Positions 1 through 7,955 of a stretch of 64,000 nt of DNA are shown piece by piece (within the stretch, counting starts at the first letter, position 1; the number at the start of each line of letters is the position of its first letter). This stretch comes from Comamonas sp. Y33R10-2 (lineage in GTDB: Bacteria > Pseudomonadota > Gammaproteobacteria > Burkholderiales > Burkholderiaceae_C). A program made the position numbers and the translations under genes. The notes below the pieces were generated by a model. It had not been told where the DNA came from, ran no database searches, and saw nothing but the letters and a program-made list of their open reading frames with translations. Where the stretch lies: assembly GCF_019355935.1 (NCBI RefSeq), contig NZ_CP079925.1, forward strand, positions 620,001-684,000. Reading direction: 5' to 3'.

Positions 1-638
1 CGCTGGGGAATGGACTCCTTGAAGCGCAGCGCCACCAGCCCCAGTGCCACGCAGCCCATGAAGGCCTGCGCCGTCATGGTGGAGCGCCAGCCCAGCCATT
101 CCACCAACAGACTGCCACTGATGGGCGCTAAAAAGGCCAGCACTCCCAGTCCGGTCAAGGCCTTGGACATAACTTGCGCCCCCATGTGCGGGGCGTACAA
201 ATCGCGCACCACGGCTCTGGCGCACATCACCACCGCGCCCAGTGCTGCGCCTTGCAGCGCGCGCCAGCCAATCAAGGCATCCATGCTCTGTGCACTGGCG
301 CAGCCTAGGGCACCGATGACATAGCCCGCCAAACCTGTCAGCAGCACGGGGCGACGCCCCCACCGGTCTGACAGCGGACCCCACAGCAGTTGGGAGCAAC
401 CAAAGGCCAGCAAGAAACCCGTCAGCGTGAGCTGGGTGCGGGAGACATGGACGCCAAAGCCTTGCTGAATCAGCGGTAGGCTGGGCAGGTACATATCGGT
501 AGCCAGCGGCTGCAGGCCCAGCAGCAAACCGAGGGTGATGATGATCAGTACTACGGAATCAGGAGCGCCACCTCTATATTCTGTATGGACATTAGGCGTA
601 TTTGGCTTGAATGGAGGCTGGGCAGACGGTGCAGGCAT
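1..638 (-). CDS. Bcr/CflA-type MFS drug-efflux transporter (N-terminal part, cut by window edge)
   Basis: An inner-membrane proton-coupled efflux permease of the major facilitator superfamily. The reading frame opens at an ATG at 636-638, preceded in frame by a TAG stop, and stays open to the window edge, giving the first 212 residues. A ~25-residue hydrophilic leader precedes the first membrane segment, which runs into the motif TDMYLPSLP typical of Bcr/CflA proteins. The loop between helices 2 and 3 carries the MFS motif-A signature GPLSDRWGRRP, and RDLY follows helix 4. About half of a usual ~400-residue MFS protein is present; the rest lies beyond base 1. The substrate (bicyclomycin, chloramphenicol or other) cannot be told from sequence. 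Confidence 0.9.
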   Translation of the reverse strand, partial: MPAPSAQPPFKPNTPNVHTEYRGGAPDSVVLIIITLGLLLGLQPLATDMYLPSLPLIQQGFGVHVSRTQLTLTGFLLAFGCSQLLWGPLSDRWGRRPVLLTGLAGYVIGALGCASAQSMDALIGWRALQGAALGAVVMCARAVVRDLYAPHMGAQVMSKALTGLGVLAFLAPISGSLLVEWLGWRSTMTAQAFMGCVALGLVALRFKESIPQ

Positions 639-748
639 GGCAAGCCGAGCCTAGCAGGGATTGCGAACGCGCCTGCCGGCCCTTACGTCGTTGATGGCGA
701 TGTGGCTGCGCGTGATTAATGCAGGTGCCAACCACTGCGCAATGGCCC

Positions 749-1612
749 TCAGCGAGGGTTGAGGCCGAACAGCTCCTGCAAAGCAGCGCGGTACTGCTTA
801 AGCGCCTTGCTTTGGGTGTTGTGGTGTGTGGCACCATCCACCAATAAAAAGCGCTTGGGCTGCTGGGCTGCATCAAACAGCTGCAGGCCCAGCCGGACGG
901 GAATCAGTGGGTCTGCTGAGCCATGCACCACCAGCAGCGGCGAGCCAATGCGGGCCACCTTGTTCACGGAGTTAAAGCGCTGGGTGATCAGCCAGTCCAG
1001 TGGCAGCCAGCCCCAGCGCATGGAATCAAACACATCGGGGATGCTGGTGAAGGTGGATTCGACGATCACGCCCTGCTCATCATTCACAGCACTGGCCAGA
1101 TCAATCGCAATGGCGCCGCCCAGAGAGTGACCGAAGATGTAGCGCGGTTTGCCTGCCGCTTTATCGCCCAGCCAGCGCCATGCAGCGCGAGCATCTTCAG
1201 TGGCTGAGGCTTCAGAAGGCAAGGCCTTGCTGCTCTGGCCAAAACCCCGGTAATCCACTGCCAGCACTGAAAAGCCCATGTCGTGCAGCCGCCGGATGCG
1301 GGGGGATGATCCCGTCACGTTCCAGCGCGCCCCGTGCAAAAACAGTAGCGCCGGAGCATTGGCGTTGCGAGAGGGCATCCATAAAGCATGCAGTTTCACC
1401 GTATCACCATCGCGGCTGCGAAAGTCAATCCACTGCTCTTGCATACCCGCGGTGTTGGCACCGGGCCAGCTGCGGTCGCTGGGCTGGAAAATCCACAGCC
1501 GCTGGCGTGTGTCTAGCTCGTTTAAGCCCCAGAGGGATAAACCTGCCAGCACAGTCAAACCCAGTGCCAGCAAGGCGCGGCGCAAATTCCAAAAGCGTGA
1601 TGGGGTGGACAT
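749..1612 (-). CDS. Membrane-anchored alpha/beta hydrolase
   Basis: A serine hydrolase of the alpha/beta fold, 287 residues. Residues ~12-30 form one hydrophobic helix after an Arg-rich start, so it is probably an inner-membrane anchor with the hydrolase domain in the periplasm. The oxyanion segment FLHGARWN is at ~91-98, VDYRGFGQS at 119-127, the nucleophile elbow GHSLGG puts Ser163 at the active site, and the acid and base are likely Asp234 (GSADP) and His263/264. This pattern resembles the BEM46/YqhA-like group of peptidase-S9-type hydrolases. The substrate is unknown. It is transcribed alone, with 110 bp separating it from the MFS gene downstream. Confidence 0.85.
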   Translation of the reverse strand: MSTPSRFWNLRRALLALGLTVLAGLSLWGLNELDTRQRLWIFQPSDRSWPGANTAGMQEQWIDFRSRDGDTVKLHALWMPSRNANAPALLFLHGARWNVTGSSPRIRRLHDMGFSVLAVDYRGFGQSSKALPSEASATEDARAAWRWLGDKAAGKPRYIFGHSLGGAIAIDLASAVNDEQGVIVESTFTSIPDVFDSMRWGWLPLDWLITQRFNSVNKVARIGSPLLVVHGSADPLIPVRLGLQLFDAAQQPKRFLLVDGATHHNTQSKALKQYRAALQELFGLNPR

Positions 1613-1780
1613 GGGGTGTGTAAAGAGGTCAGATACTGCGCAAGTATGTTGGGTTCAAGCAGCCCAGTTTATTTTCATGCCATGAATTGGCGATATTCTT
1701 GAGCTTACTTCAAGGCACAAATCGATAGCTGGCTGTGCAGCATCTATGGGCACTTGGGGCTTGTTTGAGGATGATTCAAT

Positions 1781-2656
1781 ATGTCGATCTGCCTAGGCCT
1801 TGCCGCCAACAAACTGCACCACCTAACGGAGGATGCCGCGCTTTTTACCTTGCTGCGCGCCTGCGAGGCAGGGATTCGTGAGCTGAAATTGGGCTTTCAC
1901 ACCGTGGGTCGCACCTACGATGCCATCACCGCTGCCAGCATGCTGCAGGGCTACAAAGGTTTGGTGCGCTACCCCTATGGCCGTGAAGGCGGGCTGATGA
2001 AGCTGGTTGCCGAAGTGGTGGGTATGGAAGGCGACGAGCGCACTCTCGATGGCGCCATCTACCTGATGGACCCGGTGGACCCATCCTCCATCTTCCCTGA
2101 GGCGCTGGCCATGAAGCGTCAGTGCGTGATTCACGGCAAGCCATTTTTGTCCACCGTGGCATCGACGCGTGACTGGATTGAGATGGAGCGCATTCACGCA
2201 GGCTTTGCGCGTGACCGCAATGCTGACCGCTATCACGACTATGCAAGCCAGACGCTGGCGCTGATTGCCCACGATGCGATGAAGCCCACCATGCTGGACT
2301 TTGCTGCGCGCAACTTTGAACTGCTGAGCCGCTACCGCCGCCGCGTGGGCACGGGCACCACGGGCCAGAAGCTCAACGAGATGGCGTGGAGCAAGGGCTG
2401 GCCAGCAGACAAACCTTGGGTGGACCGCTACAACAGCGGCCCATTAGGAGGCGACGCGCAAATTGCTGACTTAGTGCTGGAAAAGCGCTGCCACCGCGCT
2501 ATCTTTTTTGAAGACCCACATGTGGCCCGCCAGCACGAAGCCGATATACAACTGCTGGAACGCGCCGTCACTACCGTCACCCACGATGCGGTGTGCAGCA
2601 CCTCGCCTCAAGTGGCGCAGCGCTGGTGCGATGCGGCGGTCAAGCGCGGCGGCTGA
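1781..2656 (+). CDS. mgsA: Methylglyoxal synthase with a second, degenerate MGS-like N-terminal domain
   Basis: Methylglyoxal synthase converts dihydroxyacetone phosphate to methylglyoxal and phosphate, a bypass of lower glycolysis. The C-terminal ~135 residues match the family: AHD at 163-165, GTTG at 192-195, SGPLGGD with Asp225, IFFEDP with Asp245, then His252 and Asp255, corresponding to E. coli His19/Asp20, Asp71, Asp91, His98 and Asp101. The family is normally ~150 residues; this protein has 291. The first ~150 residues look like a second copy of the same fold (TVGRTYDAI aligns with the GTTG strand-helix, AIYLMDP with AIFFEDP), but Ala-Asn replaces His-Asp and the GGD aspartate is absent. 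I infer an active C-terminal domain and a regulatory or structural N-terminal one. The ATG follows GAGGATGA. Confidence 0.85.
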   Translation: MSICLGLAANKLHHLTEDAALFTLLRACEAGIRELKLGFHTVGRTYDAITAASMLQGYKGLVRYPYGREGGLMKLVAEVVGMEGDERTLDGAIYLMDPVDPSSIFPEALAMKRQCVIHGKPFLSTVASTRDWIEMERIHAGFARDRNADRYHDYASQTLALIAHDAMKPTMLDFAARNFELLSRYRRRVGTGTTGQKLNEMAWSKGWPADKPWVDRYNSGPLGGDAQIADLVLEKRCHRAIFFEDPHVARQHEADIQLLERAVTTVTHDAVCSTSPQVAQRWCDAAVKRGG

Positions 2657-2668
2657 CCCTTTCGCTAA

Positions 2669-3034
2669 TTATTTGCCGCGATAGCGCATCAGCTCTGCTT
2701 TGAGCCAGCTCGCGCTGGGCTCGGCCTCTTTGCCTGCGCAGCGCACCTGATAAGGCTTGTGGCTCATGCTGCTTTCGCTGGCGGCGCGGGTGATGAAGTC
2801 TTCAGATGTGACCAGCCAGCCTTTTTTGAGCAAATAGTCGTACTTGCCGCGCAGGTGGTCTGCCGCCTTGGCGCTGTCATACCAGCTGCCATTGCGCTGA
2901 AACTCGCAGCCTGAGTTTTTAAGGTGGCCTATCAAATGCTCAATTTCCTGCGTGGCCGCCGGCGTGGGCTTTTCAGCCAAAGCAGCGCTGGTGGCTGCGC
3001 ACAGCAGCAGGGCGGTAATGAGGTGCTTCTTCAT
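2669..3034 (-). CDS. DUF5329-like small periplasmic protein
   Basis: A 121-residue exported protein of unknown function. I place the start at the ATG at 3032-3034, which gives a classic signal peptide (Lys-Lys, hydrophobic core, ALA before Glu). The mature part has the pattern EIEHLIGHLKNSGCEFQRNG followed by KYDYL and a late Cys, which I recognise as the DUF5329 pattern; the two Cys could form a disulfide. A frame extension of eight codons upstream is open but would bury the signal peptide. It converges on the methylglyoxal synthase gene, 12 bp away. Function unknown. Confidence 0.75.
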   Translation of the reverse strand: MKKHLITALLLCAATSAALAEKPTPAATQEIEHLIGHLKNSGCEFQRNGSWYDSAKAADHLRGKYDYLLKKGWLVTSEDFITRAASESSMSHKPYQVRCAGKEAEPSASWLKAELMRYRGK

Positions 3035-3056
3035 GGTGAGCCCATCGTACAAAGAC

Positions 3057-3087
3057 AAAAGCCGCAGCGATGAACTGCGGCTTTTTT
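3057..3087 (-). terminator. Rho-independent terminator after the cupin gene
   Basis: Seven-bp GC stem (GCCGCAG / CTGCGGC) with a 7-nt loop, flanked by A and T runs on both sides so that it can work in either direction. It lies between the cupin stop codon and the start of the DUF5329-like gene on the same strand, so it most likely ends the cupin transcript. Confidence 0.8.
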
Positions 3088-3126
3088 ATGGCACTTTTTT
3101 GGTAAGCAGAGGTTTATCTCAAACCT

Positions 3127-3528
3127 TCAAGGCGCAGGCGAAGCCAGCGGTTTGCCCTTTTCAACTACGTACACGCCAATGAGCTTTACGGTGCCGCTGC
3201 TGGCGTTGTGCGCATCGTGAATGACACCGGCGGGCACGACGAATGATTCGCCAGCTTTGAGAGTGCGCGGCGGCTGGCCGTCAATGAGCAGATCGACCTC
3301 ACCTTCACTGATATAGCTGATTTCATCGCCGGGATGGGTATGGCGACCGGCGCGTGCTCCCGGTGCGACCTCGACCTTGGCCACCACGGCCTCTCGGCCC
3401 GGCACTGAGACATCGGCCTTGCCCACCATGGTACGTGTCAAGCCGCTAGCCTGCGCCATGGCACTGCCGCTGATAAAAAACAAGGCGCTGGTGCAAAGCA
3501 GGGCCGCAGGTTTGAGCAAGTAGTGCAT
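3127..3528 (-). CDS. Periplasmic cupin-domain protein
   Basis: A 133-residue single-domain cupin with a signal peptide (cleavage expected after SAMA). The beta-barrel motif 1 is visible as GRHTHPGDEISYISEGEV, with His-His and Glu positioned to bind a metal; motif 2 is GESFVVPAGVIHDAHN with the third His. It could bind a metal and a small ligand; enzyme or binding protein cannot be decided. The start at 3528 is favoured because AGAGGA stands 7 nt upstream; a further in-frame extension of eight codons lacks such a site. Confidence 0.8.
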   Translation of the reverse strand: MHYLLKPAALLCTSALFFISGSAMAQASGLTRTMVGKADVSVPGREAVVAKVEVAPGARAGRHTHPGDEISYISEGEVDLLIDGQPPRTLKAGESFVVPAGVIHDAHNASSGTVKLIGVYVVEKGKPLASPAP

Positions 3529-3696
3529 GGCAGATCCTCTGTAAAAGTACAAAGAAACTTTTGTACCCGCAGCGCGTTAGCTGCGTATGAGGACTTGCCC
3601 GTTGATGGGGCCGCATTGCTCAGCGCTTAAATTCAACACTGAGATCGTAAACACGCGTCTTCAATGCAAATATCTGCAATGAAAATATCATCAATA

Positions 3697-3736
3697 CAAA
3701 TGGCGCTGCCCATCAGTCGATGCGCAGCGCCATTTG
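3697..3736. repeat. 13-bp perfect inverted repeat downstream of the porin gene
   Basis: CAAATGGCGCTGC and its exact complement are separated by 14 nt. It lies 29-68 bp past the porin stop codon on the minus strand. There is no T run, so it may stabilise the 3' end of the porin mRNA rather than act as a classical terminator. Confidence 0.7.
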
Positions 3737-3764
3737 AGTTGGATGGTCGTTTTGATGGGCGTTT

Positions 3765-4808
3765 TTAGAAGTAGTGCCGCATACCCGCAGCCAGAGATCG
3801 AGAGCCCACGCCAGCTTCACCCGTCAGGTAACGCGCACGCTCATGGTTGTTGACTTGGGTGTAGAGCGCATAGATCTTGGTGCGCTTGCTGAAGTTGTAG
3901 TTGTAGCCCAGCGTCCACTGCGTAGCCTGTGTGCCGGCTTCGCCGCCCACTTTGCCGGCATAACCCACATTCGCGTGGTACTCGTTAGGGCCATCTTCGT
4001 ACTGAATGGATACGCGTGCCATATTGCGATTGCGCTGGCTGCTATCAACTTGGAAGCTTGCCTGATCCCAGCCGCGGCTGTTTTGCACAAAGCCGGCCAG
4101 CGTCCACGGCCCAGTGGTGTAGGTGGCGCGCACAGTGGCTTGCTCGGCCACACCCCAGCGGTTGTAGCCAAAGCCTAGTGTGAAGTCGCCCAGCTCGTAA
4201 TTGGCGGCCAAGTCCCAAGCGTTTTTGTTGGGCTCGGTCTGTTTTTCATGCAAGCTGGTGCCCAGCTCTACGGTCAGACCTTGGTATTGCGGCAGGCGCC
4301 AAGACACATGATTGCCGCCGTTGGATACCCATGCATACAGCGCATCGGCTGAGATACCGGTGTCAAAGTTGTGCATGCTCACCACATCGGCCGTGGCGTA
4401 GTAGGCCTCGCTGAACATGCGGCCCATGCGCAGCATACCGAAGCTGCCCGTCAGATTCACTTCGCTCTTACGGTTGAAGTAGTCACTGGCGCTGTTTGCG
4501 CCGGAGTCAATATCAAAGCCATGCTCCAAAATAAAACCGGCCTGCATGCCGCCGCCCAGATCCTCCTGCCCGCGCAGGCCCCAAAAGGATTCGTTATTGC
4601 GCAGGCCCTGCGCGCGGGCTTGGCTATCGGAGCGGTTGCTTTCAATAGACGCGTTGATGCGGCCATAGACCTGCAGCGTGCCATTGGGCGCTTGCTGAGC
4701 GTGGACAAGAGAAGGCAAGGAAAGTGCGGCCAAGGCGGCGCAACTGGCGAAGTGGGCCAAAGGCAGACGCCAGCAGGGTAATACAGTCACGGGCAACAAC
4801 AAATGCAA
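3765..4808 (-). CDS. Gram-negative general porin (trimeric 16-strand type)
   Basis: An outer-membrane diffusion porin of the betaproteobacterial family (Porin_4 type). A signal peptide ends near VHAQQ; the mature protein begins with the family pattern GTLQVYGRINASIE, then SFWGLRGQEDLGGGMQAGF, and ends in the C-terminal Phe required for BAM-dependent assembly (RHYF). Alternating hydrophobic residues are consistent with beta strands throughout. The start is uncertain: the frame opens with TTG at 4808 and has GTG at 4790; neither has a good ribosome site, and a GC-rich hairpin lies directly upstream. It is monocistronic. Confidence 0.85.
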   Translation of the reverse strand: MHLLLPVTVLPCWRLPLAHFASCAALAALSLPSLVHAQQAPNGTLQVYGRINASIESNRSDSQARAQGLRNNESFWGLRGQEDLGGGMQAGFILEHGFDIDSGANSASDYFNRKSEVNLTGSFGMLRMGRMFSEAYYATADVVSMHNFDTGISADALYAWVSNGGNHVSWRLPQYQGLTVELGTSLHEKQTEPNKNAWDLAANYELGDFTLGFGYNRWGVAEQATVRATYTTGPWTLAGFVQNSRGWDQASFQVDSSQRNRNMARVSIQYEDGPNEYHANVGYAGKVGGEAGTQATQWTLGYNYNFSKRTKIYALYTQVNNHERARYLTGEAGVGSRSLAAGMRHYF

Positions 4809-4810
4809 AG

Positions 4811-4829
4811 CGCCCGGCAGTACCGGGCG
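4811..4829. repeat. GC-rich hairpin in the porin leader
   Basis: CGCCCGG / CCGGGCG with a 5-nt loop sits immediately upstream of the predicted porin start codon on the minus strand. In the mRNA it would occupy the ribosome-binding region, so it may limit translation, or the true start may be the GTG at 4790. Confidence 0.55.
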
Positions 4830-5134
4830 TTATCTAAAAGGCACAGGGCGCTAGGCCCTATGTGGGAAGGATGTGAATCCTAGGGTAATCCCTTGTTTTG
4901 TGCACAGATGCTGCTAGATACCGGCACGGGTGAGAAGTTTTTAGGGCGGTTTCTGTCGGGGCTGTGACGTTGGCGTGCAGAGCTGCTAGCGACTGTGGAT
5001 CAACGGGTTAATGCAACACAATGCTCGCCTCTGGCGCAGCGATTGCCGTCATTGATACAGCCAAGTCCAGCAACCACCTCATGACATTCCCCGGCCGCGC
5101 GAGCCTGCGAGCATGATCTCTGCGGGGCGCGCGC
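4830..5134. other. Intergenic region without a recognised gene
   Basis: About 300 bp between the porin start and the cysteine-rich protein's stop. It should hold the porin promoter. Frames that are open here have no plausible protein pattern. I see nothing else. Confidence 0.5.
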
Positions 5135-5575
5135 TCAAACCTTGGTGAGGAAGGCCGCCGCATCACCTGCTTCACACTTCCAGTCTGCGAAGACTCCAAC
5201 CAGATTGCATTCCACGCAGTGGCAAGCGATGTAGTACCAGCGCACGTCATGTGTGCCTTCGTACACGGATACGCCAGACACCAGCTCGAACACCTCGTTC
5301 TCGCACACGCACTCGTGCGCCTCGGGGGCGGCCTCTTCAACGTGGTCCGCGCTGTCGCCCATCAGGTGTATCTGCCCGCAGTCGGTGCAGGTGCGGATTG
5401 CCACGCCGGCTTCTTCATCGGTCTGCAGCGCAAAAGTCCGGCACCCGCAAGTGCATTTGGACGAGGCAAACCGGACGGCCTCATAGCGATTCGCAACGCT
5501 GTAGCTGCGCAGCTCGGCTTGGGTGTCTCCGGACGTCGTTCCGTACATGAACTCGCCCTTCTTCGTCAGTGCCAT
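5135..5575 (-). CDS. Cysteine-rich, possible zinc-binding protein of unknown function
   Basis: Probably 146 residues when started at the ATG at 5575; the frame stays open for 34 more codons upstream. There is no signal peptide or membrane segment, so it should be cytoplasmic. Cysteines are arranged as two clusters: CTCGC followed ~20 residues later by CTDC, and CVC followed by CHCVEC. This layout suggests one or two zinc-ribbon-like folds. Conserved-looking segments are VRFASSKCTCGC and DVRWYYIACHCVECNLVG. I do not recognise a named family. It is isolated, with ~300-bp gaps on both sides. Confidence 0.55.
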   Translation of the reverse strand: MALTKKGEFMYGTTSGDTQAELRSYSVANRYEAVRFASSKCTCGCRTFALQTDEEAGVAIRTCTDCGQIHLMGDSADHVEEAAPEAHECVCENEVFELVSGVSVYEGTHDVRWYYIACHCVECNLVGVFADWKCEAGDAAAFLTKV

Positions 5576-5677
5576 TGATGTTGTTCCATTCTTCAAGGTG
5601 GGCTTCCCGGCAGACCTGACGCCAAGCTTGCCCCGATCATCTGAATTTTGCCTGAAGGCACGGTGAATTGTCGTCAA

Positions 5678-5938
5678 GGGGTTGGGGCGGGGTGGCCTCC
5701 GATAAGGGCTGCGAAAATCTTGAATGCCGGTTCTTGGAGTTTGCAGCCAGAGTCCATCAAGTTCAGCGGTTGATTGCCGCTAACACTCGGTGTTGAAACC
5801 CCTGCGTCAGCTCTAGCCTAGACCTGCTGTTCGCGGCTTACTACCGGACGATAGATCCTGGCCGCAAGCTCGCCCTGCTCAAAAGCATGTATGTAGTCGA
5901 CTTGCCTCGCTTTGCCACGACTTAATTCAAAGACAAAA
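5678..5938. other. Intergenic region; possible short coding remnant on the plus strand
   Basis: No gene with a start codon is visible. On the plus strand a 49-codon stop-to-stop frame ending in TAA near 5925 has coding-like composition (segments such as LFAAYYRTIDPGRK and MYVVDLPRF), which might be the end of a decayed gene, but I cannot assign it to a family. Confidence 0.3.
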
Positions 5939-5940
5939 TG

Positions 5941-5968
5941 AAAAAAGGCCCCGAAGGGCCTTTTTTCG
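5941..5968 (-). terminator. Rho-independent terminator of gdhA (bidirectional form)
   Basis: AAAAAAGGCCC / GGGCCTTTTTT with a 4-nt CGAA loop, 20 bp after the gdhA stop codon. Confidence 0.9.
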
Positions 5969-5988
5969 TTGCAGTCCAGCGCTAAAGC

Positions 5989-7335
5989 TTAGATCACGCC
6001 TTGAGCGATCATGGCGTCGGCAACCTTCACAAAGCCGGCGATGTTGGCGCCGTCGATGTAGCTGATGGTGCCGTCTTCGCGCTTGCCGTGCTTGACGCAA
6101 GCGGCGTGAATGCTTTGCATGATTTGCAGCAGGCGGGCGTCCACTTCTTCAGCAGGCCAAGACAGGCGAGCCGAGTTTTGCGACATTTCCAGACCGGACG
6201 TGGCCACGCCACCGGCGTTGGATGCCTTGCCGGGTGCGTACAGCACGCCAGCGGCTTCGAAGGCCTTGGCCGCTTCGATGGTGGAGGGCATGTTGGCGCC
6301 TTCAGCCACGCACAGAACGCCGTTGGCGATCAGTGTCTTGGCATCGGCTTCGGTCAGCTCGTTTTGGGTAGCGCAAGGCAGGGCCACGTCTACCTTGATA
6401 GACCAAGGGCTTTGGCCAGCCAAGAATTCAACGCCAGACACCAGCTTGGCATAGTCGCTGACGCGGCCGTACTTGTTGTTCTTCACATCCATCAGGATGG
6501 CCAGCTTTTCGGTGGTGAAGCCCGCTGCGTCGTACACAGTGCCCGAGGAGTCAGACACGCTCACAACCTTGGCGCCCAGCTCCATCGCCTTTTCCACAGC
6601 GTACTGAGCCACGTTGCCCGAACCGGACACGGACACGGTCTTGCCTTCAAACGACTGGCCGCGAGTGGCCAGCATTTCGCGGGCGAAGTACACGGTGCCG
6701 TAGCCAGTGGCTTCAGGGCGAATCAGCGAGCCGCCAAACGACAGGCCCTTGCCGGTAAACACGGACGAGGCGGTGTTCGACAGCTTTTTGTACATGCCGG
6801 CCATGTAACCCACTTCGCGGCCACCCACGCCGATGTCGCCTGCTGGCACATCGGTATCTGGGCCCACGTGGCGGAACAGCTCGGCAACGAAGGCTTGGCA
6901 AAAGCGCATGACTTCAGCGGAGCTCTTGCCCTTGGGGTCGAAGTCAGAGCCGCCCTTGCCGCCGCCCATAGGCAGGGTGGTCAGCGCGTTCTTGAAGGTC
7001 TGCTCGAAAGCCAGGAACTTCAGCACGGACTGGTTAACGGAGGGGTGAAAGCGCAGGCCGCCCTTGTAGGGGCCAATCGCCATGCTGTGCTGAATGCGGA
7101 AGCCGCGGTTCACTTGCACTTGGCCCTTGTCGTCCGTCCAGCTGACGCGGAACTGGATGATGCGCTCGGCTTCAACCAGACGCTCCAGCAGAGCGTGTTC
7201 AGCGTACTTAGGGTGCTTCTCGATGAAGGGCCACAGGCTTTCCATCACTTCGGTGACGGCTTGCAGGAATTCGGGCTGACCGGGGTTGCGTTGTGCCACT
7301 TCTTCCAAGAATTGGCCTACGGACTGGTACTTCAT
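5989..7335 (-). CDS. gdhA: NADP-dependent glutamate dehydrogenase
   Basis: Reversibly aminates 2-oxoglutarate to glutamate with NADPH, the low-affinity ammonium assimilation route; a soluble hexamer. The 448 residues match the usual length of hexameric NADP-type enzymes. The dimerisation/substrate domain contains GPYKGGLRFHPSVN near residue 90 and the catalytic-lysine segment PMGGGKGGSDFDPKGKS with Lys127; the nucleotide-binding domain shows SVSGSGNVAQYA near 234-245; the C-terminal part has ANAGGVATSGLEMSQN. It is monocistronic with a strong terminator. Confidence 0.97.
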   Translation of the reverse strand: MKYQSVGQFLEEVAQRNPGQPEFLQAVTEVMESLWPFIEKHPKYAEHALLERLVEAERIIQFRVSWTDDKGQVQVNRGFRIQHSMAIGPYKGGLRFHPSVNQSVLKFLAFEQTFKNALTTLPMGGGKGGSDFDPKGKSSAEVMRFCQAFVAELFRHVGPDTDVPAGDIGVGGREVGYMAGMYKKLSNTASSVFTGKGLSFGGSLIRPEATGYGTVYFAREMLATRGQSFEGKTVSVSGSGNVAQYAVEKAMELGAKVVSVSDSSGTVYDAAGFTTEKLAILMDVKNNKYGRVSDYAKLVSGVEFLAGQSPWSIKVDVALPCATQNELTEADAKTLIANGVLCVAEGANMPSTIEAAKAFEAAGVLYAPGKASNAGGVATSGLEMSQNSARLSWPAEEVDARLLQIMQSIHAACVKHGKREDGTISYIDGANIAGFVKVADAMIAQGVI

Positions 7336-7955
7336 AGAGAACTTTCTGACGGATCGAGATAGATGCTGAAATTCGCGAAAACAAGATTATGCCGAAAAGT
7401 TATGTCTCTATGCATAGTTTTGGTGCGTGTAGGCGTGATTCTGGTGCATGCCTTCCTCAAAGTAGGACGCTGAGCTAGCATTTACTCTTACTTTTCAACG
7501 ATTTAGCGCCGCTGCTTTTACAGCCTGATTGTTTGAACGCATGTAGCAAAAAAGTGCATAGAGTTTGTGAGGTTGGTATTGATGGCGCGCAAAGAACAGA
7601 TGCGGCTCTCATGCTTTGTCTTGTGAGCACCAAAGAAGTGCGTGTCCGTGTGTGAGAAGGGGGAGCGCTGTCCCTGTCTCGAACTAAGCCGATTTTTGAG
7701 CCTTGGCTGTAGGACTTGTGGCCGCGGCTGCTTTTTGGCGCAGTTAGGCTGCTCAGGTTTCCTGCGCGGGGAAAATCTATTGCTTGCTATTAATTGGAGA
7801 GCTGCTTGTGGTCGTAATTTATAGACCTTGGATGGAAAACCATCACAGATCTATCAATTACGACCGCATGCAGCTTTCAATTTCATAACGCAGGTAATTT
7901 TTTACGGTTTCAGGAACCGCCTGCTTGCCTTGCGCTTGCTCTGCTTTGTGCTTGT
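7336..7955. other. 620-bp intergenic region between gdhA and mutL
   Basis: Holds the gdhA promoter region and, near mutL, a long imperfect inverted repeat (listed separately). A 60-codon plus-strand frame at 7642-7824 has no protein-like pattern and I do not call it. Base composition in the gdhA-proximal part is lower in GC than the genes around it. Confidence 0.5.
7792..7882. repeat. Long imperfect inverted repeat downstream of mutL
   Basis: Arms 7792-7819 and 7856-7882 (28 and 27 nt, one gap, about four mismatches) share AATTG, AGCTGC and GGTCGTAATT, separated by 36 nt. It lies 73-164 bp past the mutL stop on mutL's strand. It contains the AGCTGC core seen in other palindromes of this window, so it may be a member of that repeat family and may act as a 3'-end structure for mutL. 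Confidence 0.7.

Noticed and set aside
6001..7362. A 453-codon plus-strand frame through gdhA
   Set aside because: Full-length antisense shadow of gdhA; His/Gly/Val-rich composition without motifs, while the minus strand encodes an unmistakable glutamate dehydrogenase.
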